A stretch of 64,000 nt of DNA from Ruminococcus flavefaciens FD-1 (GTDB lineage: Bacteria; Bacillota; Clostridia; Oscillospirales; Ruminococcaceae). The translations under genes and the position numbers were made by a program. Of the stretch, positions 55,551-64,000 are shown one piece after another. The notes under the pieces were generated by a model. It was not told where the DNA came from. It worked only from the letters and a program-made list of their open reading frames with translations, and ran no database searches. The first letter of the stretch is position 1. Each line of letters starts with the position of its first letter. The DNA is taken from the NCBI GenBank assembly GCA_000174895.1, contig ACOK01000114.1, positions 61,636 through 125,635 of the forward strand. The letters run 5' to 3'.

Positions 55551-55598
55551 AATCAAAAAAATAAAAATTCCGCCGGATCAGAATAAGATCCGGCGGAA
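55551..55598 (-). terminator. Rho-independent terminator after the response regulator gene
   Basis: A perfect 12-bp stem (TTCCGCCGGATC/GATCCGGCGGAA) is followed by TTTTTATTTTTTTGA on the minus strand. It separates the two-component genes from the pilus operon. Confidence 0.88.
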
Positions 55599-55676
55599 CA
55601 TTTCACCTATTTATTAATTTTTTGTTAACGAGGAATTTCACGAAAAAATCCCCTTATCTGCCTTGTAAAGAACGCC

Positions 55677-56378
55677 TTAATACCATTGATACTGCTCGAT
55701 TATGTCCGAAGGATTACCCTCGCATTCGATAAATTCCATATTTATCCCTATCTTGCCGTACTTTTTTACGATGATATTTTCAGCTCCGATATCTTTCAGA
55801 CAGTTCCTGATGTTCATTACCAGCTGTCTGAGATTGCCCTGTTTTTCAACATTTCCATCCCAGAGAATCCCCAGCAGTTCGCCGTTTGTGCAGTAAGCAC
55901 CTTCTTTGTATACAAGATAAGCGAACAGCTCTATAGCCATGCCTCGCCCGAAATCAAAGGGCTTTCCATCCGCAAACAGCGCAAACGGACTGCACTGAAC
56001 CTTTAGAGGGCTTCTTACAGGCTCAAGAGGGAACCGCAGTTCTTTCAGTTCGTGGATGATATCCTCCTCGCAGACCGGCTTTGTAAGAAATCCGCTGGGA
56101 TGCATTCCCACAGCATCAAAAACGTACTCGGGATGCCCCGTAATGTAGATGATATTCAGCTTCTTGTACTTCTCTTTCAGCATAGGTGTAGCATCGACAC
56201 CGTTTATCCCCGGCATTTCTATATCGAGGAAAAGTATCTGAACATCGTCATTTATGAGATCAAGCGCCTCCTTGATCCCCGATGCACTCATGTGAGTTCC
56301 TTTCGGATCGATCCTGTTCAGCATAAAGAGCATCAGCTCCGTGGATTCTTTCTGATCGTCAACCGATAATGTGATCAT
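55677..56378 (-). CDS. Response regulator with SARP/OmpR-like winged-helix output
   Basis: 233 residues. The receiver domain has the acidic pair in SVDDQ, phospho-acceptor Asp in LFLDIEMPG, and Lys in LTKPV. The output domain (about 125-230: FALFADGKPFDFGRGMAIELFAYLV...NLRQLVMNIRNCLKDIG) resembles the BTAD/SARP-type winged helix rather than LytTR. It is the natural partner of the two kinases upstream and the likely regulator of the pilus promoter 450 bases downstream. Confidence 0.88.
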   Translation of the reverse strand: MITLSVDDQKESTELMLFMLNRIDPKGTHMSASGIKEALDLINDDVQILFLDIEMPGINGVDATPMLKEKYKKLNIIYITGHPEYVFDAVGMHPSGFLTKPVCEEDIIHELKELRFPLEPVRSPLKVQCSPFALFADGKPFDFGRGMAIELFAYLVYKEGAYCTNGELLGILWDGNVEKQGNLRQLVMNIRNCLKDIGAENIIVKKYGKIGINMEFIECEGNPSDIIEQYQWY

Positions 56379-56388
56379 ATTTTACTCC

Positions 56389-57642
56389 TTATTCTTCATC
56401 TATGATTATCTTTGCAGTAGTACCGTGTTCACCGCTGATAATCTCCAATTCTCCGTTTCTCATGGATCTCAGCCTGGAACGGACATTTTCTATGCCTATC
56501 CCCTTTCTCTTCTGCTGCTGTTGAGTCATGCTGCTTTTTCCCGAGCCGTCATCTGCGACCTCAACAATAATTTTTCCGCTGTTTTTGCGTGAGCTGATAT
56601 GTACTGTTCCGCCCTGATCATAGGTGCCTATACCATGCCGTACAGCATTTTCCACAAGGGGCTGTACAGAAAGTGCAGGGACAAGGAACTGATCGCATTC
56701 GATATCATATTCGACCCTGAGCCGTTCTCCGTATTTTTCTCTTTCGAGGTCAAGATAAGCCTCAACATTGTCCATTTCTTTTTCAAAAGTTATCAGATTT
56801 GAAGCATTCATTGCATCAAAATGAGTGCGGAGATACTTTGAGAATTTTGTAATACTCTCATATATCTCGGGATATTTAATACATCTCGCCCGTATCGCCA
56901 TGAGGGAATTATTGATGAAATGAGGCTGTATCTGCGCCATCAGGTAATCATTTTTGCTTCGTTCAGCTTCCAGCTTTGCCTGATAAAGCTGATCCTTCAT
57001 GTTTTCCTGATACTCCGATGAGATGTATCTGAAATACACAAGGAGTCCGAGGGCACATATCTCATCGGTATAGCCAATGACCAGATTGATCAATTCAAAA
57101 AGCACCGTCATAAACGTAATAGCAGCGATAAACAGCAGTACCAGACCACGCTGACGTATGCCGTCCTTCAGCATCCGTATTCCCGAAACCGAGATCACTA
57201 TCTCATAGAAAAGCATCAGGAGTACGGGAACAAAATTCAGCGGACCGCCAAAGTACCCGTGATCGGCATGGTAACCGTATACGATATCAATACCGAACGC
57301 ATTTATAGCCAGCAGTACGGTATTTATCAGCAGAGGGAGCACAAAAATGAAACGCTTTTTTATCCTGAGCGATACCAGTGCCACAAGCAGAAGGATCGAT
57401 GGATAAATCGCATAAACCAGTGCGGATTTCACATACAGTATCCACACGGGTTTATCGTACATATCACACCATTTCTCAATCTGATCAAGCACGGCGATCC
57501 CCATCGTCATTGCCATTGCAAGGGTGAATAATTTTGTCTCTTTCCGACAAATACTGCGGTTTGTTCTGATAAGCAGCGCAAACGCTATAAGCAGCATTAT
57601 CGTTACATAATTTTCCGATAATATATTTTTTATAAATTCCAT
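56389..57642 (-). CDS. LytS-type sensor histidine kinase (first of two paralogues)
   Basis: About 417 residues from MEFIKNILSENYVTIMLL. The ATG at 57642 is four bases after the upstream kinase stop; the longer reading overlaps that gene. Six or seven membrane helices form the sensor. The His_kinase motif is QPHFINNSLMAIRARC, and the ATPase N-box is VQPLVENAVRHGIG with G-box VADDGSGKS. It phosphorylates the response regulator 10 bases downstream. The ligand is unknown. Confidence 0.88.
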   Translation of the reverse strand: MEFIKNILSENYVTIMLLIAFALLIRTNRSICRKETKLFTLAMAMTMGIAVLDQIEKWCDMYDKPVWILYVKSALVYAIYPSILLLVALVSLRIKKRFIFVLPLLINTVLLAINAFGIDIVYGYHADHGYFGGPLNFVPVLLMLFYEIVISVSGIRMLKDGIRQRGLVLLFIAAITFMTVLFELINLVIGYTDEICALGLLVYFRYISSEYQENMKDQLYQAKLEAERSKNDYLMAQIQPHFINNSLMAIRARCIKYPEIYESITKFSKYLRTHFDAMNASNLITFEKEMDNVEAYLDLEREKYGERLRVEYDIECDQFLVPALSVQPLVENAVRHGIGTYDQGGTVHISSRKNSGKIIVEVADDGSGKSSMTQQQQKRKGIGIENVRSRLRSMRNGELEIISGEHGTTAKIIIDEE

Positions 57643-57646
57643 ATCT

Positions 57647-59035
57647 TCATCCGATCTCCGTTTTTTTCTCTGCAAGAATTATCCTTGCATCTGTTCCATG
57701 TTCGTCGGAAATAATGTCAAAATGCCCGGCAGAAGCGGACATAAGTCTCGCTCTTACATTGTCATAACCAATACGTTTTCTCTCTGATTGTCGTTTCGTG
57801 ATGTTGCTTTTTCCTATTCCTACGTCAATGATATTAATAACAGTCCCGCTGTCCTGCCTGTGAACCCGGATATAAACTGTACCGCCGCCGTCAAATGTTG
57901 CAATGCCGTGCCTAACAGCATTCTCAACAAGAGGCTGCACTGAAAATGACGGCACAAGAAAACTGTCATATTCAATATCATATTCCACGTTAAGCCTGTC
58001 GCCGAAATTCTCGCTTTCAAGAGCAAGATACGCCTCTACGCTCTCCATTTCCTGTTCAAACGATATCATTTTTGAATCACCCAGAGCACTGAAATGCGCT
58101 CTCATGTAACGTGAGAAGTTCGTTACATAATCATACAGCTCAGCATCGTCACGGCATCGTGAACGAAGTGACATGAGATAATTATTGATAAAATGCGGCT
58201 GTATCTGTGCAAGAAGAATGACATTCTTGCTTTGTTCCAGTGCAAGCATTTTTTCGGCAAGCTCCGTCTTTGCACGTTCAAGTTCACGGTATCTCTGCAC
58301 CGCTGCGTAAGTACGGTTTTTCTCATAAAACATGAAGATAATGAACGCCGCAATAGTTGCAGCAATGTTATTGAAGCTGATCCACGCATTCGTGACAATA
58401 TTGAGGAATACACCAAACAACGGGATGATCACTGAAACACATATTATCCGTCGCAGGAAAATGTCCGTTTTACAGCGTTTCGTTATGTAAACGAAAATGA
58501 TGAACAAAAACGAAGCGATAGTTACCGCACTCCATATAAAAAAGCAAGGTCCACGCTGGTAGAAATTTTTCTCATCAAAGGAATAAAGAAGTCCTGTAAA
58601 CGGCGTGATAACCAGCAGAACGAGCAGCCCCGCATGAAGTACCTGCATAAAAACCGCCGCTTTTCTCAGGCCTTCCATGCCTTTCCTGACAGCTATATGT
58701 TTTTTTATCAGCTGAATCAGGAAAAATGTCAGGAATCCTCCCGAAAGGTAGTATAGAAAATCCGATATCCCGGCAACCAGCGCTCCTGCTTTCGTCGCCG
58801 AACCATCTGCGATAATTCCCAGAATATTGAAGAAATTATACAGCAGTATAGCGTTGTAGAATATTACGATGTCTTTAGTATACGTGATATCAAAGTGGTA
58901 TACTTTATCTTTATCTGAAAACTTCATTTTCATACTCAGCGAAAAGATCATGATCATCATGAACATCTCGCTCCATATCTCTACCACGACCTGAATAAAC
59001 TGCTGTATACCGATACGCTCCACTAACTCCTGCAT
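57647..59035 (-). CDS. LytS-type sensor histidine kinase (second paralogue)
   Basis: 462 residues. Six to eight membrane helices, a coiled linker (RYRELERAKTELAEKMLALEQSKN), then QPHFINNYLMSLRSRC, VQPLVENAVRHGIA and the G-box DVGIGKS. The catalytic half is closely similar to the next gene (shared FLVP-SVQPLVENAVRHGI, SFEQEMESVEAYL), so the pair arose by duplication. The start at 59035 has AAGGGGG upstream. The two may form heterodimers or sense different signals. Confidence 0.88.
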   Translation of the reverse strand: MQELVERIGIQQFIQVVVEIWSEMFMMIMIFSLSMKMKFSDKDKVYHFDITYTKDIVIFYNAILLYNFFNILGIIADGSATKAGALVAGISDFLYYLSGGFLTFFLIQLIKKHIAVRKGMEGLRKAAVFMQVLHAGLLVLLVITPFTGLLYSFDEKNFYQRGPCFFIWSAVTIASFLFIIFVYITKRCKTDIFLRRIICVSVIIPLFGVFLNIVTNAWISFNNIAATIAAFIIFMFYEKNRTYAAVQRYRELERAKTELAEKMLALEQSKNVILLAQIQPHFINNYLMSLRSRCRDDAELYDYVTNFSRYMRAHFSALGDSKMISFEQEMESVEAYLALESENFGDRLNVEYDIEYDSFLVPSFSVQPLVENAVRHGIATFDGGGTVYIRVHRQDSGTVINIIDVGIGKSNITKRQSERKRIGYDNVRARLMSASAGHFDIISDEHGTDARIILAEKKTEIG

Positions 59036-59106
59036 ATCATTCCCCCTTTGATCCCCGAAAAAGTACCGGATGCGATATTAAAAATTACAATACAAGTATA
59101 AAATAT

Positions 59107-59135
59107 ATTATATCATAAAAAAAGACATTTGTCAC
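59107..59135 (-). promoter_or_regulatory. Promoter of the two-component operon
   Basis: GTGACA (59130-59135), 17 bases, TATAAT (59107-59112) on the minus strand, about 70 bases before the kinase start. Confidence 0.6.
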
Positions 59136-59204
59136 TAATAAATCATGTAAAAAATATCTTTTTTTGAGGTTTATTTCTGATACAAAGGACAAATTTGTAA
59201 ACAG

Positions 59205-59404
59205 ACAGTAAATTTACTGTAAATTTTCTGTGTCGGAACTATCCGTTCACCGTCCTCCATAATGTTCAAGATCTTCGATCCAATGCATTTTTACTCCATT
59301 GACTATAATAATTGCACCACATGAAGACTCAGCTATTTATGACCTTCTCACACTGCTCAATATCACAGTATTAACAAATAATGAATCAACTGTAAATTTT
59401 CTGT
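59205..59404. repeat. Palindrome and direct repeats between divergent kinase and phosphatase genes
   Basis: ACAGTAAATTTACTGT (59205-59220) is a perfect 16-bp palindrome. ACTGTAAATTTTCTGT occurs at 59216-59231, overlapping it, and again identically at 59389-59404. The arrangement suggests binding sites of one regulator. The rest of the 59136-59505 gap is AT-rich with a -10-like TATAAT just upstream of the phosphatase gene; nothing else was recognised. Confidence 0.6.
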
Positions 59405-59505
59405 ATTTTCAGCCGATCAGCCATACCATTCTCCCTGAATTAATGGTATAATATTTTTTATAACTATATATATTATTTGTATGTCGTTGAAGGAGATGTT
59501 ACTAA

Positions 59506-61194
59506 ATGAAGAAAAAGCAGCATTCGCTTTCTGCCAAAACCATTAACTCAACTGTTATAAGCTGTATAATTTTCGGACTTATCATCCAGATAGTGGCGCT
59601 GAGCTTTTTTGCTGTATCAATAACCAAGCAGTACATTCAGACTGCCGATACTACCGTCAGACAGGTAAGGATGTCGGTAAAACACAGCGTAGATTCAGCG
59701 GATTATTTTGATCAGGTTATTGATACTTACCGCAGCCTCAGCAATGAGCAGCGTGAGATGGTCGGGTCTGCGGAATACCGTCAATTCTTCTCCGGGATCG
59801 ATACAGAATCAAAAGGCGGCGTCTACGATGTGCTGCTTCATATGCTGGAAGGCACTCTGAGCTTTCACACTCAGAATGATATCTCCGATGTCTATTTGGC
59901 AATGTATGACAGGGAAACCAGCGCTATGGTCTATTTAATCGACCACGACAAGGAAACTAACCGCCTTATGCCGGGCGACTGGGAATCGGTCAGCGCTAAG
60001 GGCATGATGAAATTCCTGAACGGAAAAGATGACGAGATCATCTATGATATCGGCTGGACAAGAAATTACGGCCTGCTTTGTACCGTGGGAGTGCCTGTAG
60101 AAAATGATCAGGGCAAAACGAACGCTTTTGTACTGGCTGATATCTCACTTGATAATATATTGGTGGGGATGCGTGAATTCGGTATCCGCCTTGCGGTGTC
60201 CACTATAGCTATAACGATACTTATAGCATGGCTTCAGACCAAGAGGATCAAAAGAGCTCTTGTTGCTCCTATTATAAAGATCACCGAAGCATCCCGGCAA
60301 TTCGCTTCCGGCAGAACCGACGGCAAGCGCTGCTTCGCTGATCTCAACATAAATTCAGGCGACGAGATCGAAGATCTTGCCAAAACAATGGAGGCAATGG
60401 AGAACAATCTCTATGAATACGGTGATAATCTCCTGAAGATAACTAAAGAAAAAGAGCGTATCGGAACTGAACTTGAACTGGCAAGAAAAATACAGTCAAA
60501 TATGCTGCCGAATATTTTTCCTCCCTTCCCCGATCGTCCCGAATTTGACATTTTTGCCAGCATGATACCTGCAAAGGAAGTGGGCGGAGATTTCTACGAT
60601 TTCTTCCTCATCGACAGTGATCATCTCGGCATGGTAATGGCTGACGTATCAGGCAAGGGAATACCTGCTGCACTGTTCATGATGGTTGCGAAGATACTTA
60701 TTTACAACTTCGCTATGCAAGGCAGTTCACCTGCAAAGGTGCTGGAACAGACAAACTCCGTGATATGCCAGAATAACAGCGAAGAAATGTTCGTGACAGT
60801 ATGGTTCGGTGTGCTTGAAATTTCCACAGGCAAGGTCACATCCGCCAACGCAGGCCACGAATATCCCGTTATCAAAAAGGCTGACGGAAGCTATGAACTT
60901 CTCAGGGACAAGCACGGTTTCGTTATCGGCGGCATGGACGGTATCAAGTACAAGGAATACGAGATACAGCTGGAAAAAGGCGGCGGACTTTTCCTTTACA
61001 CCGACGGTGTACCAGAAGCTACCAACAGCAGCAACGAGCTTTTCGGTCTCGGCAGAATGCTTGACGCCATGAACGGCTCAGACTGTAAAGATCCCGAAGA
61101 ACTGCTGGAAACTGTCAAAAAAGCCGTTGACAGTTTCGTCGGTGATGCAGAACAGTTTGATGATCTTACCATGCTCGGACTGTCGATCCGCTGA
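59506..61194 (+). CDS. Membrane SpoIIE/RsbU-type PP2C phosphatase with HAMP domain
   Basis: 562 residues. An extracytoplasmic sensor region (about 40-220) lies between two membrane helices, followed by HAMP and a coiled coil, then an RsbU-like phosphatase. Metal-binding motifs are AKEVGGDFYDFF, MADVSGKGIPAALFM, and the C-terminal YTDGVPEATN and FDDLTML. Such proteins dephosphorylate anti-sigma-factor antagonists. No anti-sigma or antagonist gene is next to it, so its target is elsewhere. It reads away from the kinase pair from a shared intergenic region. Confidence 0.92.
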   Translation: MKKKQHSLSAKTINSTVISCIIFGLIIQIVALSFFAVSITKQYIQTADTTVRQVRMSVKHSVDSADYFDQVIDTYRSLSNEQREMVGSAEYRQFFSGIDTESKGGVYDVLLHMLEGTLSFHTQNDISDVYLAMYDRETSAMVYLIDHDKETNRLMPGDWESVSAKGMMKFLNGKDDEIIYDIGWTRNYGLLCTVGVPVENDQGKTNAFVLADISLDNILVGMREFGIRLAVSTIAITILIAWLQTKRIKRALVAPIIKITEASRQFASGRTDGKRCFADLNINSGDEIEDLAKTMEAMENNLYEYGDNLLKITKEKERIGTELELARKIQSNMLPNIFPPFPDRPEFDIFASMIPAKEVGGDFYDFFLIDSDHLGMVMADVSGKGIPAALFMMVAKILIYNFAMQGSSPAKVLEQTNSVICQNNSEEMFVTVWFGVLEISTGKVTSANAGHEYPVIKKADGSYELLRDKHGFVIGGMDGIKYKEYEIQLEKGGGLFLYTDGVPEATNSSNELFGLGRMLDAMNGSDCKDPEELLETVKKAVDSFVGDAEQFDDLTMLGLSIR

Positions 61195-61222
61195 AAAAAA
61201 CTGAGATTTTTTTCAAAACCTC

Positions 61223-61251
61223 TTGACAAAAGCCGCTCTTTGTGATATAAT
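61223..61251 (+). promoter_or_regulatory. Promoter of the T-box transcript
   Basis: Consensus TTGACA (61223-61228), 17 bases, TATAAT (61246-61251), directly upstream of the T-box leader. Confidence 0.88.
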
Positions 61252-61260
61252 ACATAACAT

Positions 61261-61526
61261 AAGCTATGAGGAAGCCAAGCAGAGTGTTGCCAATGTCTTC
61301 AGAGAGCCGACGGATGGTGAGAGTCGGTGATATGCAGTGCTATGTATCCCTTCTGAGCCGGAACGCTGAAAGTGTTCAGTAAGTGTTCCCGTGAGTCTGC
61401 GTCAAGGAATAGGGTTTGACAGAACCTGAAGTGGTGTTACGCAATAGCGGCACAATTTGAGTGGTACCGCGGGTAATCAGAAATTGATACTCGTCTCAAA
61501 GTTTTTTCTTTGAGACGAGTTTTTTG
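61261..61526 (+). ncRNA. T-box riboswitch (tRNA-sensing leader)
   Basis: Stem I has the distal stem CCGAC/GTCGG with the GGATGGTG loop and a GAGAG bulge. Its base pairs GGAAG with CTTCT. The T-box sequence TGAGTGGTACCGCGG (61458-61472) leads to an antiterminator ending ATACTCG. It competes with a terminator (61489-61520, CGTCTCAAAG/CTTTGAGACG) plus TTTTTT at 61521-61526. By geometry relative to B. subtilis glyQS the specifier triplet is best read as AUC (Ile) within GUAUCCCUUCU; UAU (Tyr) is an alternative. Confidence 0.92.
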
Positions 61527-61581
61527 TTTTTATAGCAAAGGACAAATCAAGTCATTAAAATCATGTAAAGGAGAGTTTTTT

Positions 61582-63933
61582 ATGAGCGAAAATCTAAATT
61601 ATCAGAACGCCGAAAACAGGATCAAAGAGGTCGCACAGCGAATTGCTTTACTCCGTGAAGATCTTGGCATCTCTGTCGAAGAAATGGCCGCAGTTACAGA
61701 TTATTCCGTAGATGAATACAAGAAGCTCGAATCAGGCGAGCAGGATTTCAGTTTCACTTTCATCTATAAGTGCGCTAACAGATTCAATGTCGAGATAACA
61801 GAACTCATGGAAGGAAGCAGCCCTGAGCTCAGCGGCTATACTGTTACCCGCAAGGGCGAAGGTGTTCCGATAGTCCGCAGAAAGGGCTTCACCTACAACC
61901 GTCTTGCTGCAAGATTCAAGAATAAGTCCGTCGAGCCTTTCCATGTTGTTATCCCCTACTCCGAGGACGCTCTTTCACAGCCACTGCATATGGCAAGCCA
62001 TGCAGGTCAGGAAATGGATATCGTTATCAAGGGCACACTGAGAATGACTGTAGGCTCACACACTGAGATCCTCCACGAAGGCGACTGTATCTACTATGAC
62101 AGCTCCATGCCTCACGATGAAGTTGCTCTCGGCGGCGAGGACTGCGAGATCTACGCTTTTGTTATGCCTCCCAAGGGCGCTACAGGTATGTCCGAATACC
62201 ACGAACACGTTGCCGAGCACCATATCACAAACGTTGACAAGGCAGGTCTTCTCCACCCTGTTGCTGAAAAGTTCGTGAAGTGCGAGACTAACGACGAAGG
62301 TATACTCAGTGCAGTTAATTTTGAAAATCAGGATAAATTCAACTTCGCTTATGATATCGTTGACGCACTGGCTGAGAAGTGTCCCGATAAGACTGCTATG
62401 ATCTATGTGGACGTAAACCACAATGAGCGCAGGTTCACTTTCAAGGACATCAAGAAGTACTCATGTCAGACAGCCAACTACTTTAAATCTCTCGGCATCA
62501 AGAAGGGTGACCGTGTAATGCTCGTTCTGAAGCGCCACTATCAGTTCTGGTTCTCTATTATCGCTCTCCACCGCATCGGCGCTCTCGTTATCCCTGCTTC
62601 AAATATGCTCAAGAAGCACGACTTTGAATACCGTTTCAATTCTGCCAATGTTTCAGCTATCGTTTGCTCAGCTGACGGCGATATCGCAAATGAAGTCGAT
62701 CTTGCCTGTGCAGACTCTCCTTCTCTCAAAACCAAGATCCTCGTTAACGGTCAGCGTGACGGCTGGCACGACTTCAACGCTGAACTTTCAGCATACAGCA
62801 CTCATTTCGAGCGCACAGCCGAAACTCCATGCGGAACCGATCCGATGCTCATTTTCTTCAGCTCAGGTACATCAGGCAATCCTAAGCTGGTTCTCCACAG
62901 CTATCAGTACCCTCTCGGCCACTATGTGACTGCACGTTACTGGCAGAATGCAGATCCTAACGGCCTCCACTTCACTATCTCTGATACAGGCTGGGGCAAG
63001 GCTCTCTGGGGCAAGCTCTACGGACAGTGGATGTGTGAAGCTGCTGTATTCGTTTACGACTTTGATCGTTTCCACGCCGATGATATCCTTCCTATGTTCA
63101 AGAAGTACAATATCACTTCATTCTGTGCGCCTCCGACCATGTACCGCTTCTTCATAAAGGAAGACCTTTCAAAGTTCGATCTTTCTTCACTGAAATACGC
63201 CTGCATCGCAGGTGAAGCCCTTAATCCCGAGGTATTCCATCAGTTCTACCGTGCAACAGGCATCAAGCTCATGGAAGGCTTCGGTCAGACTGAGACAACT
63301 CTTTCTATCGCTAATGTTGTCGGCATGGAGCCAAAGCCCGGCAGCATGGGTAAGCCGAATCCACAGTATGACGTTCAGGTCCTCCTCCCCGACGGCACTC
63401 CGGCCGGCGTTGGTGAAACAGGTGAGATCTGCATAAAGCTCAAGGGTGAAAAGTCAGAAGGCTATGGCGTTCCCGGACTTGCACTCTGCTACTACGGCGA
63501 CGATGAAAACACCGCCGAGACTTGGCGTGACGGATTCTACCACACAGGCGATACCGCATGGGTCGACGAGGACGGCTACTTCTGGTATGTCGGAAGAGTC
63601 GACGACGTTATCAAGTCATCCGGCTACCGTATCGGACCATTCGAGATCGAAAGCGTTCTCATGGAACTCCCCTACGTTCTGGAATGCGCAGTTACAGGCG
63701 TTCCTGATGAGATCCGTGGCCAGGTAGTAAAGGCAACTATCGTCCTCACAAAGGATAAAACTCCGTCTGACGAACTGGTACAGGAGATCAAGGACTACGT
63801 AAAGCACGGCACCGCTCCTTACAAGTACCCTCGTGTAGTTGAATTCGTTGACGAACTTCCTAAGACAGTGGGCAGCGGAAAGATCCGCCGTGCCGCTATC
63901 CGTGAAATGGATAAAGCAAAATATCAGAAATAA
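61582..63933 (+). CDS. XRE-HTH + cupin + acyl-CoA synthetase fusion protein
   Basis: 783 residues from MSENLNYQNAENR. The ATG at 61582 has AAAGGAGAG upstream; a longer reading starts inside the T-box terminator. Residues about 12-75 form an XRE helix-turn-helix (VEEMAAVTDYSVDEYKKLESG). About 110-200 is a cupin (MDIVIKGTLRMTVG...HEGDCIYYDSSMPH). From about 240 onward it is a full AMP-forming ligase with P-loop FFSSGTSGNPK, EGFGQTETT, YHTGDTAWVDEDG, GRVDDVIKSSGYRIGP and the catalytic Lys in GSGKIRR. It probably activates a branched-chain or aryl carboxylic acid to its CoA ester. The T-box places it in amino acid supply. Confidence 0.9.
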   Translation: MSENLNYQNAENRIKEVAQRIALLREDLGISVEEMAAVTDYSVDEYKKLESGEQDFSFTFIYKCANRFNVEITELMEGSSPELSGYTVTRKGEGVPIVRRKGFTYNRLAARFKNKSVEPFHVVIPYSEDALSQPLHMASHAGQEMDIVIKGTLRMTVGSHTEILHEGDCIYYDSSMPHDEVALGGEDCEIYAFVMPPKGATGMSEYHEHVAEHHITNVDKAGLLHPVAEKFVKCETNDEGILSAVNFENQDKFNFAYDIVDALAEKCPDKTAMIYVDVNHNERRFTFKDIKKYSCQTANYFKSLGIKKGDRVMLVLKRHYQFWFSIIALHRIGALVIPASNMLKKHDFEYRFNSANVSAIVCSADGDIANEVDLACADSPSLKTKILVNGQRDGWHDFNAELSAYSTHFERTAETPCGTDPMLIFFSSGTSGNPKLVLHSYQYPLGHYVTARYWQNADPNGLHFTISDTGWGKALWGKLYGQWMCEAAVFVYDFDRFHADDILPMFKKYNITSFCAPPTMYRFFIKEDLSKFDLSSLKYACIAGEALNPEVFHQFYRATGIKLMEGFGQTETTLSIANVVGMEPKPGSMGKPNPQYDVQVLLPDGTPAGVGETGEICIKLKGEKSEGYGVPGLALCYYGDDENTAETWRDGFYHTGDTAWVDEDGYFWYVGRVDDVIKSSGYRIGPFEIESVLMELPYVLECAVTGVPDEIRGQVVKATIVLTKDKTPSDELVQEIKDYVKHGTAPYKYPRVVEFVDELPKTVGSGKIRRAAIREMDKAKYQK

Positions 63934-63957
63934 GCGATATATTAAAAAGCATTGCCA

Positions 63958-64000
63958 TTAACCGTTGTACTCATATAGAAGATTTATACGGCATTTATCG
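63958..64000. repeat. MITE-like repeat, copy 3, partial and inverted
   Basis: TTAACCGTTGTACTCATATAG and the following ATTTATACGGCATTTATCG match the reverse complement of the right ends of copies 1 and 2. The element starts 25 bases after the ligase stop and continues past the window edge. Confidence 0.75.

Overview
The window looks like chromosome of an anaerobic, low-to-mid GC Firmicute of the Ruminococcus type (Oscillospiraceae). The evidence is the conserved Firmicutes gene orders (tig-clpP-clpX-lon-ysxC and rplS-lepB-rbgA-rnhB-yraN), a Rex regulator, a T-box, class B sortase pilus genes and strong AGGAGG ribosome binding sites. Genus is an inference; no rRNA is present. Most genes lie on the minus strand.

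Layout. 1-3.4 kb: a frameshifted YhfC-type membrane protease behind a promoter carrying three palindromic operators, an acidic orphan, a frameshifted lipoprotein esterase and a small inverted-repeat element. 3.4-15 kb: one long minus-strand operon, fumC-hdrB-hdrC-hdrA-flxD-flxC-flxB-flxA-frdB-frdA-exporter. It joins a soluble fumarate reductase to a complete HdrABC-FlxABCD NADH dehydrogenase/heterodisulfide-reductase-type module and a dicarboxylate-exchanger-like transporter. I read it as a cytoplasmic, NADH-driven, probably electron-bifurcating fumarate respiration module that makes and exports succinate. 15.4-20.7 kb: rex, isocitrate dehydrogenase, two small membrane proteins, a PARG-like macrodomain protein and aconitase. 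Candidate Rex operators lie upstream of both fumC and acn. 20.7-34.5 kb: housekeeping genes (lysA, ysxC, lon, clpX, clpP, tig, thrC, yraN, rnhB, rbgA, lepB, rplS). 34.5-43 kb: radical SAM pair, cdd, DUF896, an SDR, a frameshifted HD protein, an LtaS-like sulfatase, a thioesterase and two GNATs.

43-55.3 kb is a sortase B pilus/adhesin locus. It has a signal-peptidase-like SipA homologue whose Ser/Lys dyad reads Asp/Gly, two class B sortases, a 2158-residue InlB-repeat adhesin with a triplicated C-terminal anchor region, a backbone pilin, a degenerate receiver protein and sortase remnants. Upstream (55.6-59 kb) are a response regulator and two paralogous LytS-type histidine kinases, divergent from a SpoIIE/RsbU-type phosphatase. 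At 61.2-64 kb a tRNA-sensing T-box controls an unusual XRE-cupin-acyl-CoA-synthetase fusion, which fits activation of branched-chain or aryl acids for amino acid synthesis in rumen/gut ruminococci.

Two themes cross the window. Four genes (yhfC, esterase, fumC, HD) are each broken by a single extra base, which suggests either base-calling errors or real decay. A MITE-like family is present in at least three copies (20.7, 43.1 and 63.96 kb) with a conserved, covarying internal hairpin. No tRNA, rRNA, CRISPR array or complete transposase was seen.
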